A stretch of DNA of 26,715 bases from Chara braunii (taxonomy: Eukaryota; Streptophyta; Charophyceae; Charales; Characeae). The stretch covers positions 3,494,868-3,521,582 of the forward strand of contig BFEA01000026.1 in the NCBI GenBank assembly GCA_003427395.1, given 5' to 3'. A program made the translations under genes and the position numbers. The notes below the pieces were generated by a model, which searched no databases, had not been told where the DNA came from, and saw nothing but the letters and a program-made list of their open reading frames with translations. This document shows, in pieces, positions 9,950 through 18,185 of the stretch; position 1 is the stretch's first letter; each line of letters starts with the position of its first letter.

Positions 9950-10160
9950 TTTCACGGTGATTCGCCGCTTGACAATTAAACGAGCCTTTTTGAATGGTTG
10001 TTGAGCTATTCTGGCAGAGCTTTCATAGTGATTGGACGCTTGACTATGAAACGAGCCTTTTTGAATGGTTGTTGTGCTATTTTGATAAAGTTTCCACGGT
10101 GATTGACTGCTTGATTCTAAAACGAGTTTTTGACCAGTTGCTGGGATATTCATGAGTTCG
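9950..10160 (+). repeat. Three-copy 70-bp tandem repeat
   Basis: Units start at 9950, 10021 and 10091 (periods 71 and 70). They share TTTC.A.GGTGATT, a CGCTTGA-like word and AAACGAG.CTTTTTGA. Copies 1 and 2 are close; copy 3 is more diverged. No open frame is preserved across all three. Confidence 0.9.
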
Positions 10161-10319
10161 CGTTTGCTGGACCAGGACGCGTTGAGAAGCCTGTTGGTAT
10201 ACTTGAGATTTGCCTTATTAATTGACCACCCCTTGTGTTACTTCAAACAACAGTTAACTTCCTCATCATCTGCCTACCCAATTTATTTCGTTGTCATGTA
10301 TCTTCTTCTTTTCTTGCAG

Positions 10320-10368
10320 CATTGGAAGGCTGTACAGCTCTCCAGCTGAGGGGCAATATAGAGAGAAG
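10320..10368 (+). other. Candidate 49-nt internal exon
   Basis: A strong acceptor with a long pyrimidine tract (TATCTTCTTCTTTTCTTGCAG, AG at 10318-10319, written here from 10299) is followed 49 nt later by a donor-like AAG with GTGAGG (GT at 10369-10370). Two frames stay open across the interval. No neighbouring exon could be matched to it, so it may be a chance pairing of splice-like sites. Confidence 0.2.
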
Positions 10369-10436
10369 GTGAGGCAGAGAGAAAGAGAGAGAGAGAGAAA
10401 GAGGAAGAGAAACTGAGAGAACTGCCTGACGGAGAC

Positions 10437-10674
10437 GAAGCGTGCGCTAGTCAGGGCCGTCGACTTATCTTTGTTTCTATTGGTTCACGAACCCTCTTAC
10501 ACATCATTTGGAAAGCTGCAGATGANNNNNNNNNNNNNNNNNNNNNNNNNNNNNNNNNNNNNNNNNNNNNNNNNNNNNNNNNNNNGAAGCGTGCGCTAGT
10601 CAGGGCCGTCGACTTATCTTTGTTTCTATTGGTTCACGAACCCTCTTACACATCATTTGGAAAGCTGCAGATGA
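10437..10674. other. Assembly gap (60 N) with identical 89-bp edges
   Basis: The 89 bases immediately left of the N block (10437-10525) are repeated exactly immediately to its right (10586-10674). N occupies 10526-10585. This is the usual signature of two contigs that actually overlap but were scaffolded as adjacent. The gap and one copy are probably artefacts. Confidence 0.9.
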
Positions 10675-11289
10675 TTGATTGGATTTCGAAGATAGCTAGC
10701 TGGAATGGCAAAAAAAATAAAAGAAAAAGAGAGAATAATGCTCCCAGTTAATCGCAAGCCGTAGCATTCTAGGACGATTGATTCCCTAGGACACTGACCA
10801 AGACTATCTAATTGCAGGGTGAGACCAAAGTTCGGGGATACCGTGCGGTGGATGGAAGAAGAGGGAAAGGGAATAAGAGAGGGAAAGCAAGAACAGATGA
10901 AAAATGGAAGAAATTAACCCTTTTCGTTTATTCGTTTGACTTACAAATTGCAGGAGGTGAAATTAAGTATGCCTAGATCAAAGCGTTTTGTCGAGAGGTT
11001 GGTCTGCTGGAACAAGACCCTATATCAGTCGACTGGCGAGTGGGTGGTCGTAGCTAAGAATGATATGATAACCATTTCCACTGTTACTATTCTTTCATTT
11101 GCATTTTCATCCCTTAACTTGTTATCCCTCATGACACTATTCCGAGAAAGAATACAGGGTGAATCAGAATCAGTGGAGGGAACGCCCAAGTTCTAACCAG
11201 AGTTAGTCTGGTGAAACCGAGGACGATCTGCGCATTTTCAAGCGAGCTGCACCGGGGTCAAAGTTGGTCCTCCCGAAGAGACGAACATT
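10675..11289. other. No confirmed gene; acceptor-like sites and a 75-codon frame
   Basis: Acceptor-like sites follow TCTAATTGCAG (10818) and ACAAATTGCAG (10953). After the second, an ATG at 10969 opens 75 codons to a stop at 11194-11196 and includes a hydrophobic Leu/Ser-rich stretch mid-way that could span a membrane. No family is recognised and the reading may be accidental. Confidence 0.25.
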
Positions 11290-11704
11290 TTGAGACCTTT
11301 TCCGAAAAAATCTGACCGCTAGATTTTTGTGAAATTAATTTTCTTGATTTTTAAACTATTAATTTAAAAAATTTTGTTTTTTTTTCTTATTATTTACGGG
11401 AAATTGGAGCGAAATTTGGGAAAAGCCCCTTGGACCAAAGTTGTCCTGAAGACTTTTCCCGACATTTTGGGACTTTAGTCGGGAAAAACGGACGTCATTT
11501 GTAGAAACGGCGTGCTCCAACAGAAAGGAAAAGAAAAGAGAATTGAGAGGAAACTTGACTTTTTTTGTAAATTGATTAAAATTAAAAGGAAAAGAAACAA
11601 AGAAAAGTAATCCGATAGGTTTTTTCTATAGACCTAGTAAAACCTAGCAGAAAATTTTGTACGTCAATACGGGGTTTGTGGAGAGCGTGCGAGTGCACGC
11701 AAGA
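11290..11704. other. AT-rich spacer
   Basis: This A+T-rich DNA has diverged internal similarity between CAAAGTTGGTCCTCCCGAAG (from 11260) and CCAAAGTTGTCCTGAAGAC (from 11435). It contains no open frame of note. Confidence 0.5.
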
Positions 11705-11763
11705 TCCTAAAACCCTAATTGGGAAAACCCTAATTAGGCAAAACCCCAATTAGGGCTTTAGGA
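11705..11763. repeat. Telo-box inverted repeat (19-bp arms)
   Basis: The arms are 11705-11723 (TCCTAAAACCCTAATTGGG) and 11745-11763. They are reverse complements with one mismatch. The 21-base loop carries another CCTAATTAGG palindrome. Plant telo-box words (AAACCCTAA) occur at 11710 and 11726. Such a structure could extrude as a cruciform or act as a protein-binding site; neither can be shown here. Confidence 0.85.
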
Positions 11764-11966
11764 AGCGAGAGCAACCCCTAATATTACGGTAAAGCCAGAA
11801 TGTAAAAGGTGCTCACAAATACCATAAATTTTGTACCTCTCGGTATTTTTATTTATTTTATTGATTAAAAATAGTGGAAAATATTTAAAATAGTATTTTT
11901 ATGATTTTAATTGTTTAAAAATTGCTCCGCATATTTCTTTTGGCGACGAATTAAGGGACAATTATC

Positions 11967-12009
11967 CCGAACCCCATCCCCACGGGGGGAGGGGAACTGC
12001 TGCCAAAAG
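11967..12009. repeat. GC-rich hairpin repeat, copy 1
   Basis: This is the first of three dispersed copies of a motif, CCCCATCCCCACGGGGGG followed by AGGGGAACTGCTG. It can fold C-run against G-run. It stands out sharply from the surrounding AT-rich DNA. The other copies are at 12148-12190 and 12912-12955. Confidence 0.85.
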
Positions 12010-12147
12010 TTTTTCAAAATTCTTATTTTATCTGAATTTTTGCTAATTAATTGACAAAAATAATTTAAAATCCAGTAAAAATCGGTTTACCATTTTTTCA
12101 TTATTCCTTTTATTTTTCCCCTTCCAGCGGCGTTTATTGTGGGTTTT

Positions 12148-12197
12148 GGCCGATCCCCATCCCAACGGGGGGGAGGCGAAATGCAGCTGAAATTTGG
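12148..12197. repeat. GC-rich hairpin repeat, copy 2
   Basis: CCCCATCCCAACGGGGGGG followed by AGGCGAAATGCAGCTG matches copies 1 and 3. Upstream similarity with copy 3 extends to a CAGCG..GTTTATT word at about 12126, so the full unit is about 70-80 bp. Confidence 0.85.
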
Positions 12198-12758
12198 ATA
12201 AATTCCCAAAATTTAGTTCGTAAACCCTAAAAGTTTTCAAACTCAGCGAACTTATAGATATATTACACTCTAATACGCATAAATAAGAAAAGGGACTTTA
12301 TCATAATTAAATACATTTTTTTAAAATTAAAATAGGAAAATACCAGGAAATTCCTTAGAGAAGGAAGAAGAATAGAAGATGGGGTAACCAGGGTCCAGAC
12401 GAACTTACTGGGCCTTCCCCGAGGGTCGAAGACCGAAAAGAGGAATTTTTTATAATAATTTTTTTTTTAATGTATTTGTGTGATAGAAATTAGAAACAAA
12501 TAAAAGGGAAAGTTAAAAAGAGGTATGCACTTGCCGCGTCACTCGGTAGGGTTAAGCTCGCGTATCCCTATGCGTTGAGCGCGCGTCAGTGAGTGCTTAT
12601 TGATAGAAAACTATTTTTTGTTAATTTAAATTAATTAAATCCTCGAAAATTAACAAAATCGCTTAGAAATTGGCAAGAGAGTATGTGCAGCGCGTTTACT
12701 CTTGCCCGCAACTAATAGGCAGGGTTTGTTGGCCGAGAGGGCGTCTGGGGAGCAGTAA
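12198..12758. other. AT-rich spacer with a few GC-rich words
   Basis: The spacer is A+T-rich with no open frame worth calling. Complementary GCGTCACTC/GAGTG words around 12530-12600 suggest further weak inverted symmetry. Confidence 0.5.
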
Positions 12759-12847
12759 GCAGAATTCCCTCGAATCGTGCACGCGCCTTATATTCGAGGG
12801 AACTTGAATATAGGGCTTATTAGCCCAATTCGAGTTCGGAATTCTGC
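12759..12847. repeat. Nested inverted repeats
   Basis: The outer arms GCAGAATTCC (12759-12768) and GGAATTCTGC (12838-12847) are perfect. Inside, TTCCCTCGAAT (12765-12775) and ATTCGAGGGAA (12792-12802) form a perfect 11-bp stem with a 16-base loop. CTCGAAT also pairs with ATTCGAG at 12828-12834, giving alternative folds. Confidence 0.85.
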
Positions 12848-12911
12848 ACCCCAATCATTTAGGCTACTCCTGGACCCGTCTAGGACATAGGCAGGCAGCG
12901 TTTATTCAGGG

Positions 12912-12962
12912 ATCGCCTCCCAAAACCCATCCCCACGGGAGGAGGCGAAGCGCTGTCGAAAT
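12912..12962. repeat. GC-rich hairpin repeat, copy 3
   Basis: CATCCCCACGGGAGGAGGCG matches copies 1 and 2. Here CGCCTCC (12914-12920) pairs perfectly with GGAGGCG, and an outer CAGCG/CGCTG pair extends the fold. It lies about 75 bp before the start of the duplicated unknown gene at 13034. Confidence 0.85.
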
Positions 12963-13033
12963 TTTCCTAGGGTTTTAGAGTTTCTTTTGTTCACACTCCT
13001 AGGGCCTTCTGTACACATAGGCACCTAGATCGG

Positions 13034-13464
13034 ATGTGGCAATCCGAGGTCATAGAAGTGTACGAGGTCGATCGTGCGTGGGAGATAGAGCCCCCAGAGC
13101 TCATAGAAGGGGGCCTGGTAGAGTTTACACTACCTGGACGACCCACTGATTGGCACGACGGGCAGTCTCAGTGGAGGCATGTCTTCTTATCCTCTGACGC
13201 TTGGTTGTGGACACACAGAGAGCACCTGAGGGGAGAGAGATGAGGTCTGATAGGCGGACTAGTGAGGGCGTGCCTGTATTTAGGGGAGGAGGCGGCCAAA
13301 GAGTCTGCCTTGAGTTTCGTGACGTGGGGGACCAGTTCGGTTATCGGTAGAGCCCTACGGTACTTGCAGGAGGAGGTTGATGCTTTTCGGGCAGACGAAG
13401 AGCAAGACCTGTTGACGTTGTTTCACGGGCGACCTCTTGATAGCACGATCACTCAGGGACCAGT
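13034..13464 (+). pseudogene. Unknown two-module protein, copy A, N-terminal module (broken)
   Basis: ATG at 13034 follows GATCGG and aligns with the ATG of copy B at 14130, which follows GATCCG. The first 69 codons share LVEFTLPGRP/ILEFDLPSRS, QWRHVFLSSDAWLW/RWRSALLGSDVHLW spacing with copy B. An in-frame TGA (13241-13243) then interrupts the frame, which resumes directly as GLIGGLVRACLYLGEE and runs to a TGA near 13466. By alignment with copy B the ancestral frame was continuous and joined the C-terminal module. GC content is much higher than in the AT-rich DNA to the left. I recognise no family. Function is unknown; decay is inferred from the stop and frame shift. Confidence 0.6.
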
Positions 13465-14039
13465 TTGAGAGTGATTCTCCCCTCTTTTGTGGTAGACGCG
13501 GTCTTCGGTGGGGTAGGAGGCTTAGTCGAGGCTTACCTCGTGTTCAGAGAGCTTGAGCTCTTCGCAAGGGGGAGTCTTGACCTTTACTACATATACTACT
13601 CCCTTGCGACCGCGGGCCTTCGCTGGGGAGACGAGAGGGTTCAGCTGATAGAGCTGATCCGCTCCTTAGGGGACGAGTACCAGAGGGGAATACCCCCGCC
13701 CTCGTACATCTGGGATTGGCTGGATCGCGAGCTCCGGGCAGGGCCGGAGTACGTCACTTGTATTGGTAGGCTCTTCTCGGAGGACTGGGGGAGCTTGTGG
13801 AGCGAGGACGACAGACGACCTCTGATCCACAACTACCAGCTAGTGCACTACTATCAGGCGATCAGACTTCGTCCATATCGCCTACAGGACGAGCAGGACG
13901 ACAAGGGATTAGAGAGGATGACGAGGAGGCCTGGGAGCCTAACTGGGTTGACTCTGAGAGCGAGGGTGCCGAATCGGAGGAGGAGATCGGCGTCACTGAC
14001 GCACACTTTCCCAGGATAGGAGTCGTCGTCCGGGCCTAG
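13465..14039 (+). pseudogene. Unknown two-module protein, copy A, C-terminal module (frame-shifted)
   Basis: The open frame continues one base out of phase with the N-terminal module. It begins LRVILPSFVVDAVFGG, which aligns with RLRVRVPTFVAEE of copy B. It carries LIELIRSL, a WDWLDRELRAGPEYV helix and CIGRLFSE, matching LVEFIRAL, WLGLEREVQRPADYL and GVGRLLSE of copy B. Near 13905-13915 another one-base shift is needed to enter an acidic tail (GIREDDEEAWEPNW, SESEGAESEEE) ending at 14037-14039, comparable to the acidic tail of copy B. The predicted character is soluble and helix-rich, without membrane segments. No known domain is recognised. Confidence 0.6.
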
Positions 14040-14129
14040 GAGACGGTGTGTAGCAGTGATAGCGCGGAGGAGGAGTGGTGATTGAGTGGATTCGGTCATT
14101 AAGGTCGTTCAGCAGTAGGACGTGATCCG

Positions 14130-14645
14130 ATGATAGAGCAGGTTGACAGAGTTGAGCTTCAGATCGGCAACGCTAGATGGCCTAGGCCTCCTGAGACTGT
14201 GGCACCTAACATACTAGAGTTCGATCTACCGTCCAGGAGTGCAGTTGGACGAGGATTTGGGGTTCAAAGTCGGTGGAGATCGGCGCTGTTGGGATCGGAC
14301 GTGCATTTGTGGTCCTATGTGATTGAGACCTTTGAGTCGGACAACCAGCAGTGGCGAGTGTCTAGTACGACGAGTGTAGAGGTCATAGGACATATTTATT
14401 ACTCGCGCACGATACAGGCGACGGTCCATTATGAGGGGCTAGTCCATGATCAGTGGCGAGGCGAGCAGGGGGCGAGGACCATCCTGTCGGAGACTGCTGA
14501 GAGCGTTCGTAGGGAGGCTGACGACTTGTATGGCCCAGTCAGGGCAGTGAGGATGACCCTCCGGATTGGAGGGGCTTTTCCATTTTCCGGTGTGCGACTG
14601 CGAGTGAGGGTCCCGACGTTTGTTGCAGAGGAGCTCTGGGTCTAG
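14130..14645 (+). CDS. Unknown two-module protein, copy B, N-terminal module
   Basis: A 171-codon frame starts at an ATG aligned with copy A and stops at TAG 14643-14645. It has no signal peptide or membrane segment. Landmarks are ILEFDLPSRS (about residue 30), RWRSALLGSDVHLWSY (about 48), a RTILSETAESVRREADD helix (about 115) and a strand-like RLRVRVPTFVAEE near the end. Copy A continues this last stretch straight into its C-terminal module. The TAG therefore most likely results from a one-base shift shortly before it, and the segment at 14633-15268 is the rest of the same gene. It is the better preserved of the two copies, with no internal stop. The family is unknown; a lineage-specific host gene or a gene of a mobile element are both possible. 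Confidence 0.6.
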   Translation: MIEQVDRVELQIGNARWPRPPETVAPNILEFDLPSRSAVGRGFGVQSRWRSALLGSDVHLWSYVIETFESDNQQWRVSSTTSVEVIGHIYYSRTIQATVHYEGLVHDQWRGEQGARTILSETAESVRREADDLYGPVRAVRMTLRIGGAFPFSGVRLRVRVPTFVAEELWV

Positions 14646-15268
14646 CCCGTATTTCCGAGACTTATCATGCCAGCCTAGAGTTAGACGGATTGAGGAGAGG
14701 GCTAGCAGATAAAGATCGGATTAGTTATGCCCAGTTTATCGCGGGACCTTTTACCGGAGAGAGAGGGCTCCAGCTTGTGGAGTTCATACGAGCTCTGGCA
14801 CCCGCAGAAGACCCCGAGTTTTTTTTTCCCTACCAGCCTCCGGAGTTCTGGTTAGGCCTGGAGAGAGAGGTCCAGAGACCTGCAGATTATCTCGAGGGCG
14901 TAGGCCGACTCCTGAGTGAGACACTCGAGGATAGGCCTGCCCCGCTCGTTTCGATCTGGGAGGTTGAGAAGCACTGTCAGCAGATATACCCAGAGGGAGA
15001 GGACCTTGGGTGGTACGCCGATGATAGGGAGGCCTTCGATGATATAGAGCCTTGGGGGGATCAGGACCAGGGCCGGGGAGATTTGGCGTTGGACGATCGG
15101 GGAGCCGCGCGACAGGCGGTGGCGGAGGACCGTGTAGGTGGAGAGGCGCAGTTGGAGGACGGTTGGGGATACCTTCCTCAGGCCGAGGGACAGGAGGCTA
15201 TCCCTTGGGGTTGGGAGATAGATGAGGATGGAGACGTAGTCATGATGGACGCGGGCAGAGACTATTGA
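14633..15268 (+). CDS. Unknown two-module protein, copy B, C-terminal module and acidic tail
   Basis: The frame lies one base back from the N-terminal module and overlaps its last codons. It is open through ALGLARISETYHASLELDGL, although the first internal initiator-like codon is a TTG at 14690. Conserved with copy A are the LVEFIRAL helix, PPEFWLGLEREVQRPADYL and GVGRLLSETLED. After about 120 codons the sequence becomes Asp/Glu/Gly/Gln-rich and low-complexity, ending DVVMMDAGRDY. Absence of its own ATG and homology to copy A argue that it was translated as a fusion with the 14130-14645 module, giving a protein of about 380 residues. Acidic tails of this kind are often disordered; the function is not known. 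Confidence 0.6.
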   Translation, partial: ALGLARISETYHASLELDGLRRGLADKDRISYAQFIAGPFTGERGLQLVEFIRALAPAEDPEFFFPYQPPEFWLGLEREVQRPADYLEGVGRLLSETLEDRPAPLVSIWEVEKHCQQIYPEGEDLGWYADDREAFDDIEPWGDQDQGRGDLALDDRGAARQAVAEDRVGGEAQLEDGWGYLPQAEGQEAIPWGWEIDEDGDVVMMDAGRDY

Positions 15269-15820
15269 TTGAGGTCTGTGAACGTACTCGAGTTGGAAGG
15301 AGAGAGGTAGAGAAGATGGTGGGGATTATAGATGGGCAGGCATGTGATATCCTTTAGACGGGGTTTCACTGGATCAAGTGACCAGTTTTCCCCGTGGACT
15401 TCCAGGCAACCTCAGGACACGAAGTGGGTGAAGCCGAAGGCCTGACTTTAGTGAGTCCACGCAAGAAAAGACATTGGATCTCGTACTCGACTAATTATGT
15501 ACTATAAAAAAAAGTTTATGTTTTTCGTCTTGGGACATGGGAGCCTCTATTCTTGTAAGTTTGACCAGCACTTTTTCACGACCCGGGGACCAATTCCTCG
15601 AGTAAGTGTTTCGAATTCTTCTAGGCAAGTCTTTGGGGTTACTAAGTATTGCATTTTCCACCTCTTTGATCACTTTTTTATACTCTTTGTTGTTTTGGAT
15701 ACAATTTGAGAATTCTACAGGTAAATTTCAATTTGTTGAAACAATACGATGACTTTTTTACTCTTGAAAAATAAAAGCAAATAGTTTCTTAATAATTTAT
15801 ACATAATCTTTGATAAAAAA
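15269..15820. other. Downstream region, no gene recognised
   Basis: The first 220 bp keep the GC content of the gene pair. The sequence then turns AT-rich. A small inverted CACTGGATCAAGTG word occurs at 15368-15381. No open frame of note is present. Confidence 0.4.
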
Positions 15821-16321
15821 TTATTGTAATCTGTTTTTTTTTCCAAATGAAAAACGTAAATAGTAAAGCTTAGCTTTTACGAATATGTATACATTTACAA
15901 TTTTTTTATTTCTGATAATAAATAGAGATATTGATAATTCAAAAAAATGAATGAGTATGAAATAGCAAAATATTTTTCTAATGTTATATATTATATTCAC
16001 TAATATTGTATCAATAGTATTATATACTGACAACCGAAGATTGCAAGTGTTCACTAAGTCGGGGTTTAACGCCATTGAAACGAAATTTCCCCCTCATTAC
16101 CTTTTCCTCTCGTTTAACAATCTAAATGTCATCCCCTGGCGAGCGCTTGCCCCTTATTGGCCGCCTACCCCATGCTTTGAGCGCACAAAGAGCCTGCAGT
16201 TAAGACCCTCATCCTCGGACTCGCAGCTTTGTGAGCCCCGCAGGCGCCAGACGTTGGAACAGTGGGACATTCACCCTGTTCCTCGCATGCACCATGTGCG
16301 GTCCTGACCTCAGCATTGGTC
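15821..16321. other. AT-rich spacer passing into mixed DNA
   Basis: 15720-16020 is strongly AT-rich. From about 16060 the composition is balanced, without a recognisable gene. Confidence 0.5.
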
Positions 16322-16346
16322 GGACACAGTGGATCCCACTGTGTCC
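16322..16346. repeat. 25-bp perfect palindrome
   Basis: GGACACAGTGG and CCACTGTGTCC are perfect 11-bp inverted arms around ATC. There is no T-run after it, so a bacterial-type terminator does not apply. A protein-binding site or chance are both possible. Confidence 0.85.
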
Positions 16347-16626
16347 TTAGACTACAACCTAACTCTTCCGAATCAATTGTGTTTCTGTCCTTGGAACTTC
16401 GACGTTGGAAATCCTAGTTCCGATCTGGGACTCCACTCCCACTTTCCTAGAACCCTTGGACACCCCCCCCCCCCCCTGTTGTCGCGCTTCTAGGCCTACG
16501 CCTACTCCGATTAGGAAGTCACGCCGAGCGTGAGGATGGTGTTATACCACTATTTTCCATGCGCTAACCAGTTCTTCCAGGCCAATTTCCCATCAGCCGT
16601 CATGTGGCACAACTTTCTATGAGGAT

Positions 16627-16818
16627 CTATCCAGAGATCCCGTAATTCATGCATTATCTGGTGTCTCACAACATGGTCCATAATGGAGGATAATTGTTCA
16701 ACGACTTTTTTTTTGGCTCTAACTATCCAGAGATCCCGTAATTCATGCATTATCTGGTGTCTCACGGCATGGCCCATAATGGAGGATAATTATTCTGACT
16801 TTTTTCTTTGCTCTAACT
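16627..16818 (-). repeat. 96-bp tandem duplication
   Basis: CTATCCAGAGATCCCGTAAT starts at 16627 and again at 16723. Both copies run through ATTATCTGGTGTCTCAC to GGAGGATAATT. On the minus strand both copies keep the same peptide frame (MHELRDLWI), so the duplication is a multiple of three. It lies downstream (3' side) of the minus-strand LINE relic and may derive from it. Confidence 0.9.
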
Positions 16819-16820
16819 AC

Positions 16821-17333
16821 ATTGGCCAGCAGTGCCCCGCACGTCTTACACGATCGTCGGTCTCCGTTTGTGCTCGGGGGAAGAAAAAAGAGAATTATTT
16901 CCTTTCTACAAAGCATCTCATCCTCCATATCGTCATTATGATGAGTAGTCTTTTCTGTTTGAACAGGTTATCGTCATTATGATGGGTAGTCTTTTCTATT
17001 TGAACAGGTTATCGTCATTATGATGGGTAGTCTTTTATGTTTCAATAGGTTATACTAGAAGGTTGTTCATATTAGGGGGTAGTCCTTACGCTGTCTCAGT
17101 AGGATGAGTATGATATTGGCCCGCAATGCCCCGCACATCTTCCACGATCGTCGATCTTCGCTTGTGCTTGGGGAAAGTCAAAAGATATTTTTTTCCTTTC
17201 TACAAAGCATTTCATCCTCCATATCGTCATTATGATGCGTAGTCTTTTCTGTTTGAACATGTTATATTGGAAGATTGTCCATGTTGGGGGGTAGTCACAA
17301 TCCTAATGCTTTCCCAGTAGGATGAGTTTGATA
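16821..17333. repeat. 294-bp tandem duplication with internal 41-bp triplication
   Basis: ATTGGCC.GCA.TGCCCCGCAC starts at 16821 and 17115. Copy 1 holds three 41-bp units, beginning ATCGTCATTATGATG at 16929, 16970 and 17011. Copy 2 holds one such unit (17223). The copies otherwise align through GTAGGATGAGT..GATAT. The 41-bp expansion therefore arose after, or was lost in, one copy. Confidence 0.9.
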
Positions 17334-17502
17334 TACCAGTGAAAGAAGTTGCCCGTTAGCTTTTGCCACAATGCATCCCACCAGCTCCACACTTGTAATA
17401 TCGTAGAGCAGGCCAGGAGGGCACACCGCTGGGATTGGTTTATGACCAGGTCATTCCCACTCGTTTGTCAAAGTAAAGGGTGCAGACTGGTTGATATCTC
17501 AT

Positions 17503-17888
17503 ATGCAAAGTAGCCACCATCCTCGCCCCCCACCACTCAAACCCTGTTGAGACGTGTCAGTTGTCGTTGGCAGTTTCGGTCCTCGTCTCTTCTCAGTCTG
17601 GCTCACCTCGCTCCCAGTAGATCGTGCTCATATGGTTGCATATGCATGCCAACTTGGTTACTTTGTATATGGTCATAGGGATAAGGCGGGCATGTATGCA
17701 AAGTAGCCATCATCCTCGCCCCCCACCATTCAAACTCTGTTGAGACATGTCAGTGGTCGTTGGCAGTTTAGATCCTCATCTCTTCTCAGTCTGGCTCACG
17801 TCGCTCCTGACAGATCGTGTTCATATGGTTGCATATGCATGCCAACTTGGTTACTTTGTATATGGTCATAGGGATAGGGCAGGCATGT
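17503..17888. repeat. 193-bp tandem duplication
   Basis: ATGCAAAGTAGCCA.CATCC starts at 17503 and 17696. The copies share CTTCTCAGTCTGGCTCAC and TGCATATGCATGCCAACTTG and show about a dozen substitutions. Confidence 0.95.
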
Positions 17889-18185
17889 TTTGTGGTGATC
17901 CAGTCCCCTTGCATGATTCTTGCGACCCATTGCAAGAGGATGGCCTCTTGTAGCTAATCCAATTTGGAGTGTATGTGCCTTATATTTTTCAGCAGCAGAC
18001 GAATTTGTTGGACTGATTTGCACATCCTCTTTTGTGTATCTCCTTAGGTCTTTGATAGATAATACGATAATAGTCCTTTCTTCACCCACCTTAGCCAATG
18101 TGATTTTGCAACGATGGAGAAAGGATGGCCACCAGCAGCAAGAATGTGGATTTCCAAAAAGCGTTGACGCCATATTTTGTGTCAT
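17796..18185 (-). pseudogene. Probable 3' coding remnant of the LINE
   Basis: A 129-codon minus-strand frame reads STLFGNPHS near its start and then a Trp/Leu/His region. It ends in the 193-bp duplication. A short L.GNP/NRH-type word some distance after the reverse-transcriptase thumb is common in plant LINE ORF2 proteins, and position and strand fit the relic at 18530-19840. The match is weak and the assignment is inference from context. Confidence 0.35.

Noticed and set aside
11779-11787. TAATATTAC, the geminivirus origin nonanucleotide
   Set aside because: It is not in the loop of a GC-rich stem, has no iterons or Rep-like frame nearby, and a 9-mer can occur by chance in a window this size.
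16460-16480. C-run with flanking symmetry near the LINE 3' side as a possible element end
   Set aside because: Simple homopolymer with no target duplication or A-tail complement.
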